Of a stretch of DNA of 64,000 nt, positions 31,847 through 44,559 are shown in pieces. The translations under genes were made by a program, and so were the position numbers. The stretch comes from Pelodera strongyloides (taxonomy: Eukaryota; Nematoda; Chromadorea; Rhabditida; Rhabditidae): positions 23,501 to 87,500 of the forward strand of contig JAANDG010000546.1 in assembly GCA_036852015.1 (NCBI GenBank). The letters run 5' to 3'. Below the pieces are notes generated by a model. The model made no database searches. It was not told the origin of the DNA and worked only from the letters and a program-made list of their open reading frames with translations. Numbering within the stretch: position 1 is the first letter of the stretch; each line of letters starts with the position of its first letter.

Positions 31847-33075
31847 TTAACAATTAACCTAGTCAATTATGCTAATTATACAACCAATTTTAAAGCGGTA
31901 TTACACGTGATCTAGGAAAGCATCGAATGCGAATTCGGTGCAACATTTGCATATAATGTTTACGCTTCTCCAAACCATGTGCAACGCCGCTTTAACCCAT
32001 AGTCCATAGTCAAGTTTCAAACGCATAATAAAACTCGACTATTCGTTTGCGAATCATTTTTATCAGATGCTGACAAAAACAATAATCGCAAGTAACTTAA
32101 TAACTCAATTAATACTAAAACATCTTCTTCAAACAAAAAGCATGCATAAAAACAAGTAATGAGCAATTAGTAAGAAAAATATTGGCATAAAACAGAAATT
32201 AGAGATCACCAAGCTCATATAAAAAAGGAGAGAACCAGTAAATAGAGTAAGGATAAACACTTGGGGTATCGGCTACAGTAACTCGCCTACTGGTTCCCAT
32301 TTCCCATCCCATCATAAGTGAAGATCATGAGACCAAACGAACACTGAGAAATAAAGAAGCATAAAGAAACACCCAAAGTCTTACTGTCACCTACAAAAGC
32401 GCAATCAATCGCTTGCCGAAAATTCACTAAATTAAAGTCTCTTACCAAGCACCTAATTGCAAATACCTTGAACAAATCCTAACTAGACTGGCTTGTTCAA
32501 CTAACAATAAGTGGCTCCACAAAATATTTAAAACAATTCTATATTGAAAATTTAAAAGACAAACAGCCAACGTTCGTCGTTCGTCCGACTCCTATATACA
32601 TACTCATACATACAGATTTACATTTAGATACCTACAACAAACAAACCTCACTAACTAGAAGGCAATTGAAGACAGGGTCAAATCTGCCAACCTTGTACGC
32701 AATGCTGATAGCAAACTAGATTTCTAGAGAAACTATGTAGAAAATGGATATTGGAGAGAGAAAGTCACACTTCCGGAACAAATGTCGTTTAGTTGTTCTT
32801 TTTGTGCATGCGCATGTGCACCAAAATAACTGGTTGATTATTGATATTGGTAACCACAAACTCTCTCGTCTCTCTCATTACATCTCCTTGCCTAGTCTAC
32901 TATCTCTTGCTCCTCTTCTTCTCTGGCTCCGCTACCGACTCCTCGTTCTCTGCACTCTCCAACCATTCAGAAATCTCCAGAGCCACACGAGTATCGAAGG
33001 TTTTGTGAGACTTCTCCGCGTCGGCAAAGTTTTCCGAATTGAGGCTCACCTAAATTCCAACTATATAGAACCATA
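31847..33075. other. Convergent intergenic region (ShKT gene / SMARCAL1)
   Basis: Both neighbours end here. A 107-bp TTAAAGCGGT element is at 31888-31994. The rest is A/T-rich with no conserved frame. The plus-strand open frame 32744-33391 reads mainly through the SINE and is not supported. Confidence 0.6.
31888..31994. mobile_element. Short TTAAAGCGGT-type inverted-repeat element
   Basis: It begins TTTTAAAGCGGTATTACACG and ends TGCAACGCCGCTTTAA, 42 bp after the ShKT stop codon. Confidence 0.55.
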
Positions 33076-36000
33076 TTATGATTGTTCAGGGGGTGGCGCA
33101 GTGGCAAGCGCTTTGTTCACGCTGCCGATCGTTGGTTCGATTCCGGCCAGGAACCCATCACCCCCCACCCAAGATGTTAAAGTTGGTAGCTGGGTAAAAC
33201 TGGCGGAGATAAATCGACTTCCCGAGGAAATTGCCCCCCCCCCCCCCGGAAATTTAAAGGTCAATATGTCCGGAATCAGAAATGAACTGGACCCCGGTGC
33301 ACCGTTTCTACGGATTCGGTTGATAACCCGGTACTCTTTATCATTATCCAGACAGTCAACCCAATTAGAAAAAGAATCCAGCCCATCGTAACGAATTGTG
33401 AAAGGTCGCATCGCGTCGTGCTCATTCCATCCGCCGAATATGCTGGAGGCATTTTTCTTCAGATAACGTCTATTTTTGATAACCCCAGAGTTCGAGTAGA
33501 CAAAACTACAGACACGGCGTACCTACAGGAGCCGAAACACAGTGAATTATCACATTCAAAATTCAAACTAAAAAAACCCATGAAGATACATAATATCTAA
33601 CCTGTCCAAGTAGATTCATCTTCCGCTGAATCATGGGATATATGACATCGTCGGCCGTATTCCTAGCAATCATATACTGAATCACCACCTCCTTCGTTTG
33701 ACCGACACGGTGGGCACGGTCCTCGGCCTAAATATATGAAGAATTACATTTGCTGCAGACTTCCCTTCATCACCGTGCGCCAAAGCGGTGCATAAAATCA
33801 GGCACAAGCAATCCACCTCAATCGTCAGACTACTGCAAATTATTTATATGTTTGAATAAAACGCTACTTACGCAGCACTGATACATTAACGCTTAGGTGA
33901 CTAACAATAAACTAACAAACCATGTTTAGAAACGCATTTCCTTCCGATCTGTGTCATCAGGTGTCTGCAACCGCACTATGTTTCTATCTTCTTCGTGTGC
34001 AATAGCAAAATGTTTGCCCCCAATAACCGGGAAACTTGGACCCTCCCTTAGTGGAGATATGGTATAGCTCCCAGTTGGGACAGTTACATTCGGATAAATC
34101 ACCTCTATATCGAGTCGAAGCTGGAACTCGAGTTGAGTCGTAAGCTCTGAACATCTTAGCAATGAAGGCTGTAAAATAATTATTATATATTTATGCTTAC
34201 CTGCTGAAGTACCCCGGGTGTCCAATGCAGTTCGGCAAACACGACGGTCGCCGCGGCAGTCAACGTGATGCCCACTCCAGCGGCCGTGATCGAGAGCACC
34301 TGTGAGAATTAGTCAAATTAGAGGAATATGAAGTTAAAGCGAAATATCAGCCGGTTTTTGAAACACATAATGGGCGCTGTAGACATGCAACAGGCAGAGC
34401 ATACGTTTAAAAAAAAACCGGCCGCTATATCACTTTAAAGCGAAATTGCGGCCGGTTTTTGTGGACAAGTGAATTCGGACGTATTTATGCTAATTTACTC
34501 GAATTTAGCTCGATTTTTATTCTAATTTATGTTCATTTGCATTCATTTGCATACGCTGCATAAGAATTCTGGTCTATTCTATGCGTTTCACAAACCGGCC
34601 GGTATTGCGCTATAAAATTAGTCATGTTAGAGTTAGAGAAATGATCTAAATAAATAAACTATGCAAAAGAAGTCAGTTTCATAATCTCAAACTAGAACAA
34701 ATGCATAGCAAAACAGAAGGCGGTGCTTCTGTACATTACATGATAAGTATGCAATATGTGATGTGTAAGCACATAACAATAACAATAACAAACAAACAAG
34801 CAAACAAACAAACAGTAAATTAACATCTACTAGATATAGTTAAATGTACCTACCGCCACCCAGCAATCCTCCTTCGTCTGAAACCTCTCACATAGAACGC
34901 TTCTCTGCGATTGCGACGTCGAGCCATCAATACGGATAAAGTCCAACTGCCGCTTCGTCACCTACAACATAAATAATATGTTTTACACTTCACAGTATGC
35001 CTTCTTTCAGGAGTCTAGATTATTTGAGACTAGATCGCATATCCCTTGGAGTAGACTTCATTACGACAAGTACCAGAGATATTTAAAAAAAAATATAACG
35101 TCAGATAAAGAGAGCATAACAAACAACATGAAACACTGGACCAAACGAAAAAGGCAATTCTTTTATTTTCCACATGAACTTGTTGACCATATTTACAGGG
35201 ACTTGAATACAGTACTGTAAATAGTAATATTAGCACAAAAGCCAACCTCACTCTGAATTGTATCCAACACAATTTGGTGATGCGCAAAGATGATGACCTA
35301 AAAAGGGCAAACTAAACGCAAATACATAAAACAAGACCTGCAACTGGTACACAAATTCATCACAAGAAACTCACAAAGCCATCTCCCCAAAACGCTACAC
35401 AAATTTTATATATAACATTTTGACAAGATTACAACTGAGCAGATCGCACAACGTGTTTGGTACTGATTACTACATCATAAGGACAAACATACACACACTA
35501 ATTATTCATGACCTGGTGACTTATTTACCTTTTGCCTTTCTACATTCTCTCCAAAATATGTGTCAATGATATTCTCGCAAACTGCGGACGCTTTCACAAT
35601 TCCGGTCTGACGGTAGTACTCGAGGAGACTGTCGTACTTGGCCGACTGCAAAGGATGTACTGTAGGGATATAGGGTTTACAAGTTGAATCCTACTTCACC
35701 CGCATGAATACCAGTTAAAGTGTTGAACAGCCAGTAAGCGGTCCTTATTATAAATTCGAGCCTGCGTCTTAGACACTTAGGACTTGCCTACGCTACGATC
35801 CAAAAGGCTTACAATTATCTAGCAGAATTTTAACCTTTAGCCTAGCGAGCCAACGTCGAACCCGCCTCCTTACAAAGGGAAAGGATTATCTGATATATGC
35901 AAATGAGTGTGTCTGCGTGCCTGATTCTGATAACTCCTAAACGCTGAAATGAGCACGAAATCATCACATTTACATCTCCACCAACCTTATTCCCATTTTG

Positions 36001-39000
36001 ATTCACGCGCTCAAATTCGGCCTTTGCATGCTGTAGATTGCACATCCTCGTGTCGATTTTGTTTCCCGATAGCATGACCAGCTTGCGCACCTTGGGAGGC
36101 AGATTCTGCAATAACGCGAATTCACTCTCTCTCTATCTCTCTCTCACTCTTCTCTTTCTCTCTCTCTTGTCTCTTTCTCTCTCTCTCTCTCTCGCTAGAT
36201 TCACACTCATGAGTTCTCTTCCACCTCTCTCCCTCTCCCTCACTTCATCTCTCTGTATTGTTCTCTCTATTTTTCAGAGATGTCATCTCTCTCTCTCTCT
36301 CTTTTCGCTCTTCCCTTATCTCCTCCTTACAGAAAGTCTTAAACACTAACCACTAGTACATCCTTCTTCAAACGCCGAATCATGATTCTCGACTTGAGAA
36401 TTGCTGTAAGCTCTTCACTGTTTGAACAACCTTTTGCCTGTAAACAAAATTCATTCACTTGATAAAACTACGGCCAAAAATGAAATTAGGTACCACATCC
36501 ATTCCTATTCCTAATAGTAAAGCAAAATACCCGCCGGTTTTTGAAACGCATCGTGGACAAACGAATTCTTACGTATTTCTGCCAATTTATTCGAACTTAG
36601 CTCGATTTATTATTCTAATTTATTTTCATTCGCACAAGTTGCATAAGAATGCTGTTGTACTCGCTCGCTTGTTTTCAAAAACAGGTCGGTATTTCGCCTT
36701 AATAAAATCTAGAAACTGCTCTTTGCACTATCAACTATCACTATCTTTTGAATGACAAACATGGGAAAAGGTACACATGACTACAGAACAACAAACGTGA
36801 TATAAACATACACAACCAAGCCAATTTTCCCAATATCAAAATCAAAACAACAATAAAAGATACAGAGAAAATACAAACTTCCCCACCTCAAGCCCATAAT
36901 TTGTCTGTTTCGCATCGCAGTACCTCACAGCAAAATCCTCAAACTTGGGGAATATTGTTGGGTCGACGATCCTTATCTGCAAAGAAAAATGGGTATTAGA
37001 AAAGTGTTACTATCTGAAGCAATAGCAAAGAAAGGATGCGCCAGCACATAACAAACATTCTGGCAAACTTCTTTCTCACCCACCTAATTTGATGAAATAA
37101 GTAGCTGCATATACATCTGCACACATGTACGTACGTACACAACATGAAAAGTGGTTTAGCATTCTTCTTTTAGACTGGCAATGACAATTCCTTTAAGGAT
37201 GAAAAATAATGACGGCGCGCGGAGGGTTTTTGGTTTATACTAAAAAACACTCAACACTAGGAGGTATCCACTTCACCTACGCACTTCGCTGGCACAACGC
37301 GAACACGATGGAGGGGTTCGGGGTTACGGGTTACGGAACGCGGCACTTCGCTCGTGAACTCGAGATAACTTCGCTGGGCTCACTAGTGAAAACTGAAAAC
37401 CACCCACTAAAACAACTTTAACGTCAAACCTGGGAGTACAGTTCAGCGGGACGAGACAACGCAGGCGTGCCCGACAAGAGAATGGTATGGCGGGCTTTTT
37501 TCTGAAAAGTCGAAATTCTAAAGAGAATGCTCAACCTCAGTTGACATAAACAGCCAGTCAGAGTCAGTCGCATATAAAGATTGTACATACACATTAAGTA
37601 AGTAGGACCACCGCGTAGGCTTTGTTATTACGATTGTAAGGCTTTACATATAACTACTCAACACCAACCGCCAGTTTGATTGCCGTCGACGTTCGTTTCG
37701 CTTTTCGGTCCTTCAGCATGTGACTTTCATCCTTAAATGGAAAAAGTCCTACAATAGGAATAAACTTATATTTCGACTTCCGTGTTCTACACAGCATAAA
37801 CTGCGTTAAAGCCGTACAATGGTAGCTTTTTGAAGCGTATGTGCGTATGTCGGACGCCGTATGTAGCGCACGAAAATAAATGCGCGATTTTTTATTCCAA
37901 ATATATTCCTTCGCACACAACATACGAAATGCAGTTCTACGAGATATGTTTCGAAAACCAGATGCTATATCGCTTCAAGACTGTGGTATTCACGTGCTAG
38001 AACCTCATATAACGACAAGTTCACAAGTAAAGAACGACTTACAAAAATGATCGTTTGATATCCTTCCGCAACCAACTCATCATTCCGGTTACACATCTGA
38101 TCGTAGCTCATGATCGCCACTAAAATTAAATTATCATTAAAGTATGGAGTGGCCAACAAAGCGACTGGACGCAACTACCTCACATTATTGCTTCTCTCTC
38201 TCTCTGTATCTCTTCTCCCTCAATCTCTTCGATTCTCTCAACCCGCCACCCTCTCTCATTCGCACTCCCAATTCCAACCCCATTTCTCCCTCTTCGCTGT
38301 CTATCGCCTCCGCACTCTTTCATAACTCTACCCTACTTCCTCGTCACCGTCTCTCTCTCTCTCTCTCTCTCGTCTCTCGTCAATCATCTAAAATAAGAAT
38401 GTAAATCCAACCTGTCGTCGACATTCTATTCTGCGGTAATTCATCCGACTTCTTAGCAACCACTGTCACCCGTTCCTCCTTCACGCTACGACTCAGAAAT
38501 AGTTTGATGCTCTGGAACAAACAACAAACATTTCCAGCCTGGTATGGCCTGTTATGTTTCGAATTTCGAACTTTGAACCATAACACCACAGTCTTGTTCC
38601 AGTCCCGGCCCAGACAATACATAGACCGAATTCTAACGATTGTACCAGCACAGCACCTAACTCATAGCAGCCTAGCAGGCTGCCAGCACTCTTACCTCCC
38701 CCATACATCCAAATCGAGAGAAAACAACGTGATGAAACTGTACTGGTTTCATTTGTGTCATAGTCATACATACATACATAGAATGACAGTGATACAATAG
38801 TAATCTGCAGAAACCAAACTAAACTACACCCGATCAGCAACACTACGAGAAAACAAAAGTACGAACGAAGAAAACGAAAAATTACAAAAATATGAACCTG
38901 TTGCCACGCAATTGTCATCGAAGCAGGACAAACAATTAGAAGTGGCCAATCGGCACGGAAATACCTAAACAGTACGAAACAGCTTACATTCAATAAAGGG

Positions 39001-42000
39001 ACATTTACGATGTGTTCATAATGATTATGAAGCATTTTTATTACAATATAAACAAACCAAATTTCACCTTCATTCACCCTGGGAAACCTTTTCCGATGCG
39101 CTCATCGTATATGTATACCGTAACGGTGCAGTTTTCAAAGCTGTATGCGCAAATTTTGATAGCATTCTAATTTCACGCTAAATTTGCATAGGCAGCTTGG
39201 ATATTTGCAGTTTTACGGTATACATATAGGATGTGCGCATTGGAAAAAGTTTCCCAGGGTGAATGAAGGTGAAATTTGGTTTGTTTATATTGTAATAAAA
39301 ATGCTTTATAATCATTATGAACGTATCGTAAATATAGGTTTACTTTGATGGGCCTGTCCCCTTAAAATCGTATTGTACCTAAATTTGCATACGATATGTT
39401 TGGTGCCCGTCCGAAGCTTCCGGCACCAAATTTACATAGAATACATAGGATGTCAGATGTCATATACGTATCAGATAAAAATTTCCCAAAGTAGTAGGTA
39501 CAATACTGCTTTAAACAACAACAGGCAAAGAGGTGGTAGTGGTAGTCCAGGACGGCAGGACAGAACCAGACAACATATAGCCTATACACTGATGAGGGTG
39601 CTGCTAACCAAAATTACCGTAACTTTAACCAAGCTTAGAATATAATAATAATATAAAAGTTCACTAACCTTGCAATTCCGAGAGCCTGAATAGATTTTCC
39701 TAGACCCATTTCATCTGCTATCAGTACACGGCCCTTTCGCTCGATGCCGAACCTGAATGCACAAAGGAGAATTTAAAAAGGAACAAATTGTTCAAATATA
39801 ATTGAACAGCGTGTATAGCTCCCATACCGGGCGAGCATAAAATCGCGTGTAGCTCCCATACCGGGCGAGCCGATGAGCATAAAATGATAAAATCTATCAT
39901 ATAAAGTTTACCGAAAAGCCCAAAGCGTGAACCGTACTCATCCAGCTCTTTCGCTCCACCTTGTATTCCACTTTCCACAATTCCACACATAAGAAATAAG
40001 TAAACAAAAAGTACGTTTTCATATAATCAGTACTCTTATTATTATTCATTCTAACAAAACAAATAATCACTCACACAATTCCCTCTCTCTGATATTCGTA
40101 GGCCATGTCCATCAGGTCTCGGCCAACCAAAGGGCCCAGGTCAGTGGGCACAGGCTGCCGACTCGCACCTTCTGTTAGAAGACGACACACATTGTCGGGG
40201 ACCGACTCCAGTGTGACAACTACTTCCTGAATTGAATATTGAATACTCAGTAGTGAGGCGCAATGAATGGGTAACAACTATCGTTGGCTTACCGACTCTT
40301 GGCTAGATTGCTGGACGTTTGTCTGGCTCTGGGAACCCTCTAAAGTTCTAAAGTACAAATATGCCCTCTAAAGTATAAATATGAAATCTATCGCGGACGC
40401 ACAGACGCCGCAGAGTACGAACACGGAGCTGCTCAGTGTATCTCCAGTCAGAAGTCAAAATGACAAGCTTCGGTCAAACAATGATCAATCAAACTAATCA
40501 AACATTTAAATCAACTATACAAAGCACTCGCCGCAGGAAGTTCGCCTGTGATTTTACGTAGCTCTACGATTAGACGAATGTAACAGCAATCTAATCAAGA
40601 CACCAAGAAATGATCAACCCAACCAAAACCACTAACAATACGTGGCATTCATTAAACTAAACAAACAAACAAATACCTTGCAACTTTTCAACAACTGTTC
40701 CGCTTTCTTCAAATCTCGAATGGCAATGTACGAGCGTCGTACTTTTGGATCATATCTTCGAGATGGGATATTTCTCAATGCCGTATTGATAGCATCATGA
40801 TACGGGAAGAAATTCACCTAAAAGAAGAACCACTAAAATACATGCAACCTATAAACCTTGGACTTGGAGTTTGGGTGGAATGTGGAATAGTGGAACTGGC
40901 CAGAGACCAGAGACAGAGAAGACTTCCATGTATTCTACACTGAGAAATGGAGAATGCGTTCAAATACAAAGCCTTCAAATGACACTGAAAGCCACGAAAC
41001 TAACCATAATACTATCCGAATCATGAATAGTGAGCTGAACGAGGATTTTCGATTTCGGTAAATTGGTCGCTGGAGACGATGGAGGTGGTTCTGGACGCTG
41101 AAATCGTAGTGTATCTATATGTCTAAATAGTCAGGGGCCGGTTAAAGCGAAATACCGGCCGTTTTTTGAAACACATCGAATACACCAGCATTCTTATGCA
41201 GCGTATGCAAATGAACACAAATTAGAATAAAAAACCGATCTAAGTTCGAGCAAATTAGCATAAATACGTAAGAATTCAGTTGTCCATGATGCGTTTCAAA
41301 AACCGGCCGGTATTTCCCTTTAAAGAAATTCAGCAAAGGCCTATTCTCACGTAAAACCATTAAAGGAAGAGGCCCACGAGAAAAAAGTGATCCTCAATTT
41401 ATTTGTGAATAAAGTCCGGAATTTCAGAAAAATTACTGCGAAAACCGCAATGATTCAAGTCTAGAACTCACTGAGTTATTCTCCGGCAAACAGTTCGGCC
41501 AGGTACCGTAGCCAGAATCAATTTTTGCTCTTTTAGGGCATTACTGTATTGGAAACGCCTCTTTATAAACGTAGGAATGATCTTCATTCGTTTGGCCATT
41601 ATTATGTAGAGTAAGAAAGCAAATGAACGGACATCAACTGTAAAAACGAATTTTGACGTTTCTGACTACGGTAACTGGCCGAACTGTTTGTCGGGGAATG
41701 ACTCTGTGATTTCTAGGCTTCAAGCAATGCGGTCTTCACGGTAATATTTCTGAAATACCGGACATTCTGTGCAAGTAAATTGAGGTCAACTTTCTTCTCG
41801 TGGGCCTCTCCCTTTAATTACGTTACAAACCTGAATACTCTTACCCTGACATATCAACGCACGTTTCATGTTTGAACGAATATGACTCCGACTCCGAGTA
41901 AAAGGATAAACAAGACGAGAAACGGTGCAAATATTGTCCTACCGTAACCGAGCTCCGTAGCGGCGAACGCACCTCAGTCATACGGACCGGAGTAGTGGGA

Positions 42001-43310
42001 AGGTGGGCCGACGAAGGAACGCTCTGGAATTTGAATAACTAAATACGGTTACGCCATAAATCCACAATAAGCCAGCAGTGGCCGTATGCACGAACGGTTG
42101 GGAGAATTTGCCCCTACGTCTCGCTGATTCGCCTGATCATTCTGTTTCTCTCATCTACCACTGGGAGGCTGGGAGCCTGCTCCCAGCATTCGTGCATACG
42201 GCCACGGCCACAGAGTTCAAGTCCCGCAAAGACTGCAGTCACTGATATATCACCATGATTGGTAACCATTGGTAATAGAACAAAATTACGAAATTTGCAG
42301 GTACGCATTCAGTGAAACTTTAAAGCTTTCTGATGCGCAGTTTCGGCTACGTCCGAACCAAATGCCCGCAAAACTGCGAGTATAGGAAGAAGTAGGAACA
42401 CCGGAACACCATACCTATCACTCATAAGCACAAACATGAATTCCAACCTACCGTATTTCCAGCCACTCCTGCAGTCCCAGTTCTTTCCTGCAGAACCTTC
42501 TGTTTTCTCAAGTTGAGCGCCTTCTCCCTATTCATCTGTATCCTTCGCATCTGCTCCTCGTTCAAGCTCGAGCCTGCGGCCGTAGAAGGTAAGGCGGAGC
42601 CTGAACCTTCCTTCGTGGCACTTCCTTCGTGGCACGCTACAGTGGTTCCAAGAAGTTTACTTCCATCCTGGACTTGGTTGGCCACACGGTGGTGAACGGT
42701 AGCGCTGTGAATTGACTCGTTATGTGGCCCAAGGGGTGCAGGTCGGGTCCCAGACGAACCCGCGTCGGTTTTTGCAATCACTGCAGACAAACCGCTCGAC
42801 GTTGAAGCTACGTCAGATGCGGCATCGGCACTCGCTTGTTGCTGGCTGAAAATGGACATATTAGGCTCGTAATTGTTTAAAGTGGAATTGCACCGTGGTT
42901 TGTGAAATGCATGCTGAACTTCATTCCGGCATTAAGGAACATAATTACATATGTGCACATAACACATGAAAATGCAAATGTCCGAACTATCGTCTACGTT
43001 CGAGTTCGACAAACCTTGTGCCATACCGCTTTACATAAATTCTTCATTTAATAATTTCATACCACGCAAGCTCTGGCGACATTTATTTATTTTGAATCTG
43101 TTACAGTTCACTAGGTTCGCAGCGAATCAAGAAATTGTAAACGTGACTTCGAAGCTAAATGTGCCGCGCTCTCCAGATCTCCTAATCATGACAAATATAT
43201 AATTTGATTACACTAAATAAATACACCACTCACAGTTTCAATCTTTTGATCCTCAGTGCATTCTCCCTATTCTGTCGAATCCTTTCCAACTGTTCTTCTG
43301 TTAACGTCAT
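33076..43310 (-). CDS. SMARCAL1: SMARCAL1/HARP-type SNF2 annealing helicase
   Basis: Twenty-one exons (5' to 3'): 43310-43234, 42845-42452, 42023-41943, 41097-41005, 40817-40677, 40226-40075, 39752-39669, 38964-38898, 38511-38412, 38119-38043, 37731-37669, 37501-37430, 36976-36887, 36437-36351, 36105-35986, 35645-35529, 35297-35247, 34961-34854, 34299-34201, 33727-33602, 33456-33076; about 859 aa with every junction in phase. Residues 1-25 ([19 protein letters not shown]) match the RPA-binding motif; a second such motif ([17 protein letters not shown]) starts at ~120. The HARP domain spans ~185-312. SNF2 motifs: DEMGLGKS (~330), DESH (423-426), [59 protein letters not shown] (~692). The enzyme reanneals RPA-coated DNA and remodels stalled forks in the nucleus. 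The last ~90 residues are read from antisense SINE sequence, so the true stop is uncertain. Confidence 0.94.
33088..33351 (+). mobile_element. tRNA-derived SINE, copy 3 (full length)
   Basis: The head GGGTGGCGCAGTGGCAAGC (A box TGGCGCAGTGG) and B-box-like GGTTCGATTCC occupy 33090-33155. The body has TAAAACTGGCGGAGATAAAT, a C run at 33235-33247 and GGTGCACCGTTTCTACGG. The tail is TCTTTATCATTATC. In antisense it is open as a continuation of the last SMARCAL1 exon. Confidence 0.82.
34334..34438. mobile_element. Internally deleted TTAAAGCGAAA-type element, copy 11
   Basis: Only ~105 bp; both ends are present (TTAAAGCGAAATATCAGCC, GGCCGCTATATCACTTTAA) but the middle is lost. Its right TTTAAAG is shared with the next element. 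It is in a SMARCAL1 intron. Confidence 0.8.
34434..34616. mobile_element. TTAAAGCGAAA-type inverted-repeat element, copy 12
   Basis: It directly abuts copy 11. The left end is TTTAAAGCGAAATTGCGGCC and the right GGCCGGTATTGCGCTATAA. The TTCATTTGCA block is duplicated inside. Confidence 0.85.
36126..36310. repeat. (CT)n microsatellite in a SMARCAL1 intron
   Basis: CT-rich tracts between exons 14 and 15, read as GA-rich on the coding strand. No other content. Confidence 0.85.
36517..36702. mobile_element. TTAAAGCGAAA-type inverted-repeat element, copy 13
   Basis: The ends GTAAAGCAAAATACCCGCC and GGTCGGTATTTCGCCTTAA are somewhat diverged. It lies in a SMARCAL1 intron. Confidence 0.8.
38993..39364. 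mobile_element. ~370-bp fold-back element TAAAGGGACA...TGTCCCCTTAA
   Basis: Long inverted arms: TTATTACAATATAAACAAAC, AAATTTCACCTTCATTCACC and GGGAAAC on the left recur inverted between 39215 and 39330. The central 90 bp contains TGTATACCGTAA...TTACGGTATACA. It is in the SMARCAL1 intron after the Walker A exon. Confidence 0.8.
39362..39514. mobile_element. TTAAAGCAGTATTGTACC-type element, second copy
   Basis: It shares its left TTAA with the right end of the preceding fold-back. It ends GGTACAATACTGCTTTAA, the inverse of the 13276 copy's start. Confidence 0.65.
41142..41323. mobile_element. TTAAAGCGAAA-type inverted-repeat element, copy 14
   Basis: Ends TTAAAGCGAAATACCGGCC and GGCCGGTATTTCCCTTTAA, in SMARCAL1 intron 3, 37 bp before the next fold-back element. 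Confidence 0.9.
41360..41817. mobile_element. ~460-bp fold-back element TTAAAGG...GAGGCCCACGAG, copy 1
   Basis: The arms carry GAGGCCCACGAGAAAAAAGT, TCCGGAATTTCAGAAA, AACAGTTCGGCCAGGTACCG and their inverses. A closely similar element is at 63112-63575. Confidence 0.88.
42078..42205. mobile_element. Palindromic element GTGGCCGTATGCACGA, longer copy
   Basis: Inverse ends GTGGCCGTATGCACGAA and TTCGTGCATACGGCCAC; related to 24207-24300. It is in SMARCAL1 intron 2. Confidence 0.78.
42877..43033. mobile_element. TTAAAGTGG-type inverted-repeat element
   Basis: Starts TTTAAAGTGGAATTGCACCG, ends GTGCCATACCGCTTTACA. It fills part of SMARCAL1 intron 1 between the exons bearing the two RPA-binding motifs. 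Confidence 0.6.
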
Positions 43311-43514
43311 CTATAAGAACTGTGGAAATCAAATAAGTTTACGATTCAAGGTAAAAGGAAGACTCATATTCGGCAGAGAATAGGGCACGGTACATCTTGA
43401 AAAATAACAATAAACTGAATTACACACCGAAGACATGCGTTAGGCGAGAAATACACTAGCACGAGGGGTAAACACAATAGATAAAGTTCATTGACGAGTC
43501 ATCTACGGAAAAGA

Positions 43515-43860
43515 ATAGCAAACATTTGGGCACAAAGTGGGTATAGGGGGTCAGGCCGCGCGCGGCGTGATTTCGCCGCGGCCCCGCCCCTTTTACAGAA
43601 ATACGGGCGCACACAATGGAAAACGAAACTATTGCCTAAACCACAAGAAAACCGTAGTTGGCCAGTCACCAAATGGTTTTTACTAAAAAAAACATATGGT
43701 GACTGGTTCGTGACCAGTTGATGGCAGTTTTCGATGAAAGTTGGCCACCAAATAAGCTGGGCCACAAAAAAGAGTGAACCGTCACCAAATGGGTTGATTA
43801 ATTTCCGATGCCGTGGCCCGAGGCGTTCCTGTCATTTCCTCACTCTCTCACACACAAACA
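43515..43860 (+). repeat. GC-rich repeat module, interrupted copy
   Basis: Contains GGCACAAAGTGGGTATA, a CCGCGCGCGGCG core and GGCCCCGCCCCTTTT, then CGTGGCCCGAGG. The same blocks occur in inverse order at 47220-47370. The copy is split by the GGTGAC repeat (43650-43797). Confidence 0.7.
43650..43797. repeat. GGTGAC/GTCACC-rich dispersed repeat, copy 2
   Basis: Contains GTCACCAAATGG, GGTGACTGGTTCGTGACCAG and AACCGTCACCAAATGGGTT; inverse orientation relative to 30735-30935. Confidence 0.7.
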
Positions 43861-44559
43861 TGGGAAACTCAATAGAACGAGTACTGGATCTTTTTGGTTT
43901 TCCCTCCTCGCTTTAGAAAGCTATGTGCATCCCACAAGAAGGGCAGCCTCGATTCTTCCACATAATTAGCATGTCAGCCTACTTATGCTTTGAAAACTCT
44001 CATTTTTTAAACTATATTTCGACAAATCCACAGCCATACATAGAGCTTAGGGCGCATTCGAGTTGGACATTTTCCGGAAAAGAAAAGAAAACTTTTGGTT
44101 CGAGATGGATTTCACCAGAAAAGAATGCAATTGCCACGCATACACATGCGGGAGGGTTCGAAACGTGGCCCGCGGCCGAGCGGCCTGCGGCCCGCGGCCT
44201 GCGGCCTGCGGCCTGTGGCTCGGTGCACTCAGCATCGACAGCGGTTGACTGTCGTACTGTATTTGACGTCAAGTTAACTTGACACACGCAATCTTTTTTC
44301 ATTTGAAAACTAGTAAATGCTATACTTATTATATAAAAGAGTAACTGTAGCGTAATTTGCATACCGATGTTCGTTACGGAAATGCAAATTTTCGACAATT
44401 GTTCCGCGTGTTCGGGTATAAAAAGAGTGTCGCAGCTCAATATCGAAGTATGCATATGCACTTGTTTACTATGAGAATTTCTTATGATACGTTTGAAACT
44501 TTGTGAAAGTATGCTCATGCCAAACCAATCATATTTCCATGTAAGTCGCCTCAGGCGGC

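Noticed and set aside
32744..33391. 215-codon plus-strand open frame
   Set aside because: It runs through A/T-rich flank and the SINE and overlaps the antisense SMARCAL1 last exon; no family resemblance.
38493..39077. 194-codon minus-strand open frame
   Set aside because: It is intron read-through joining two real SMARCAL1 exons (38964-38898 and 38511-38412) and a fold-back arm; true splice sites interrupt it.
44012..44518. 168-codon minus-strand frame and its mirror at 46342-46824
   Set aside because: They are the two arms of the same inverted repeat, with GC-rich tandem content and no recognisable domain; not a supported gene.
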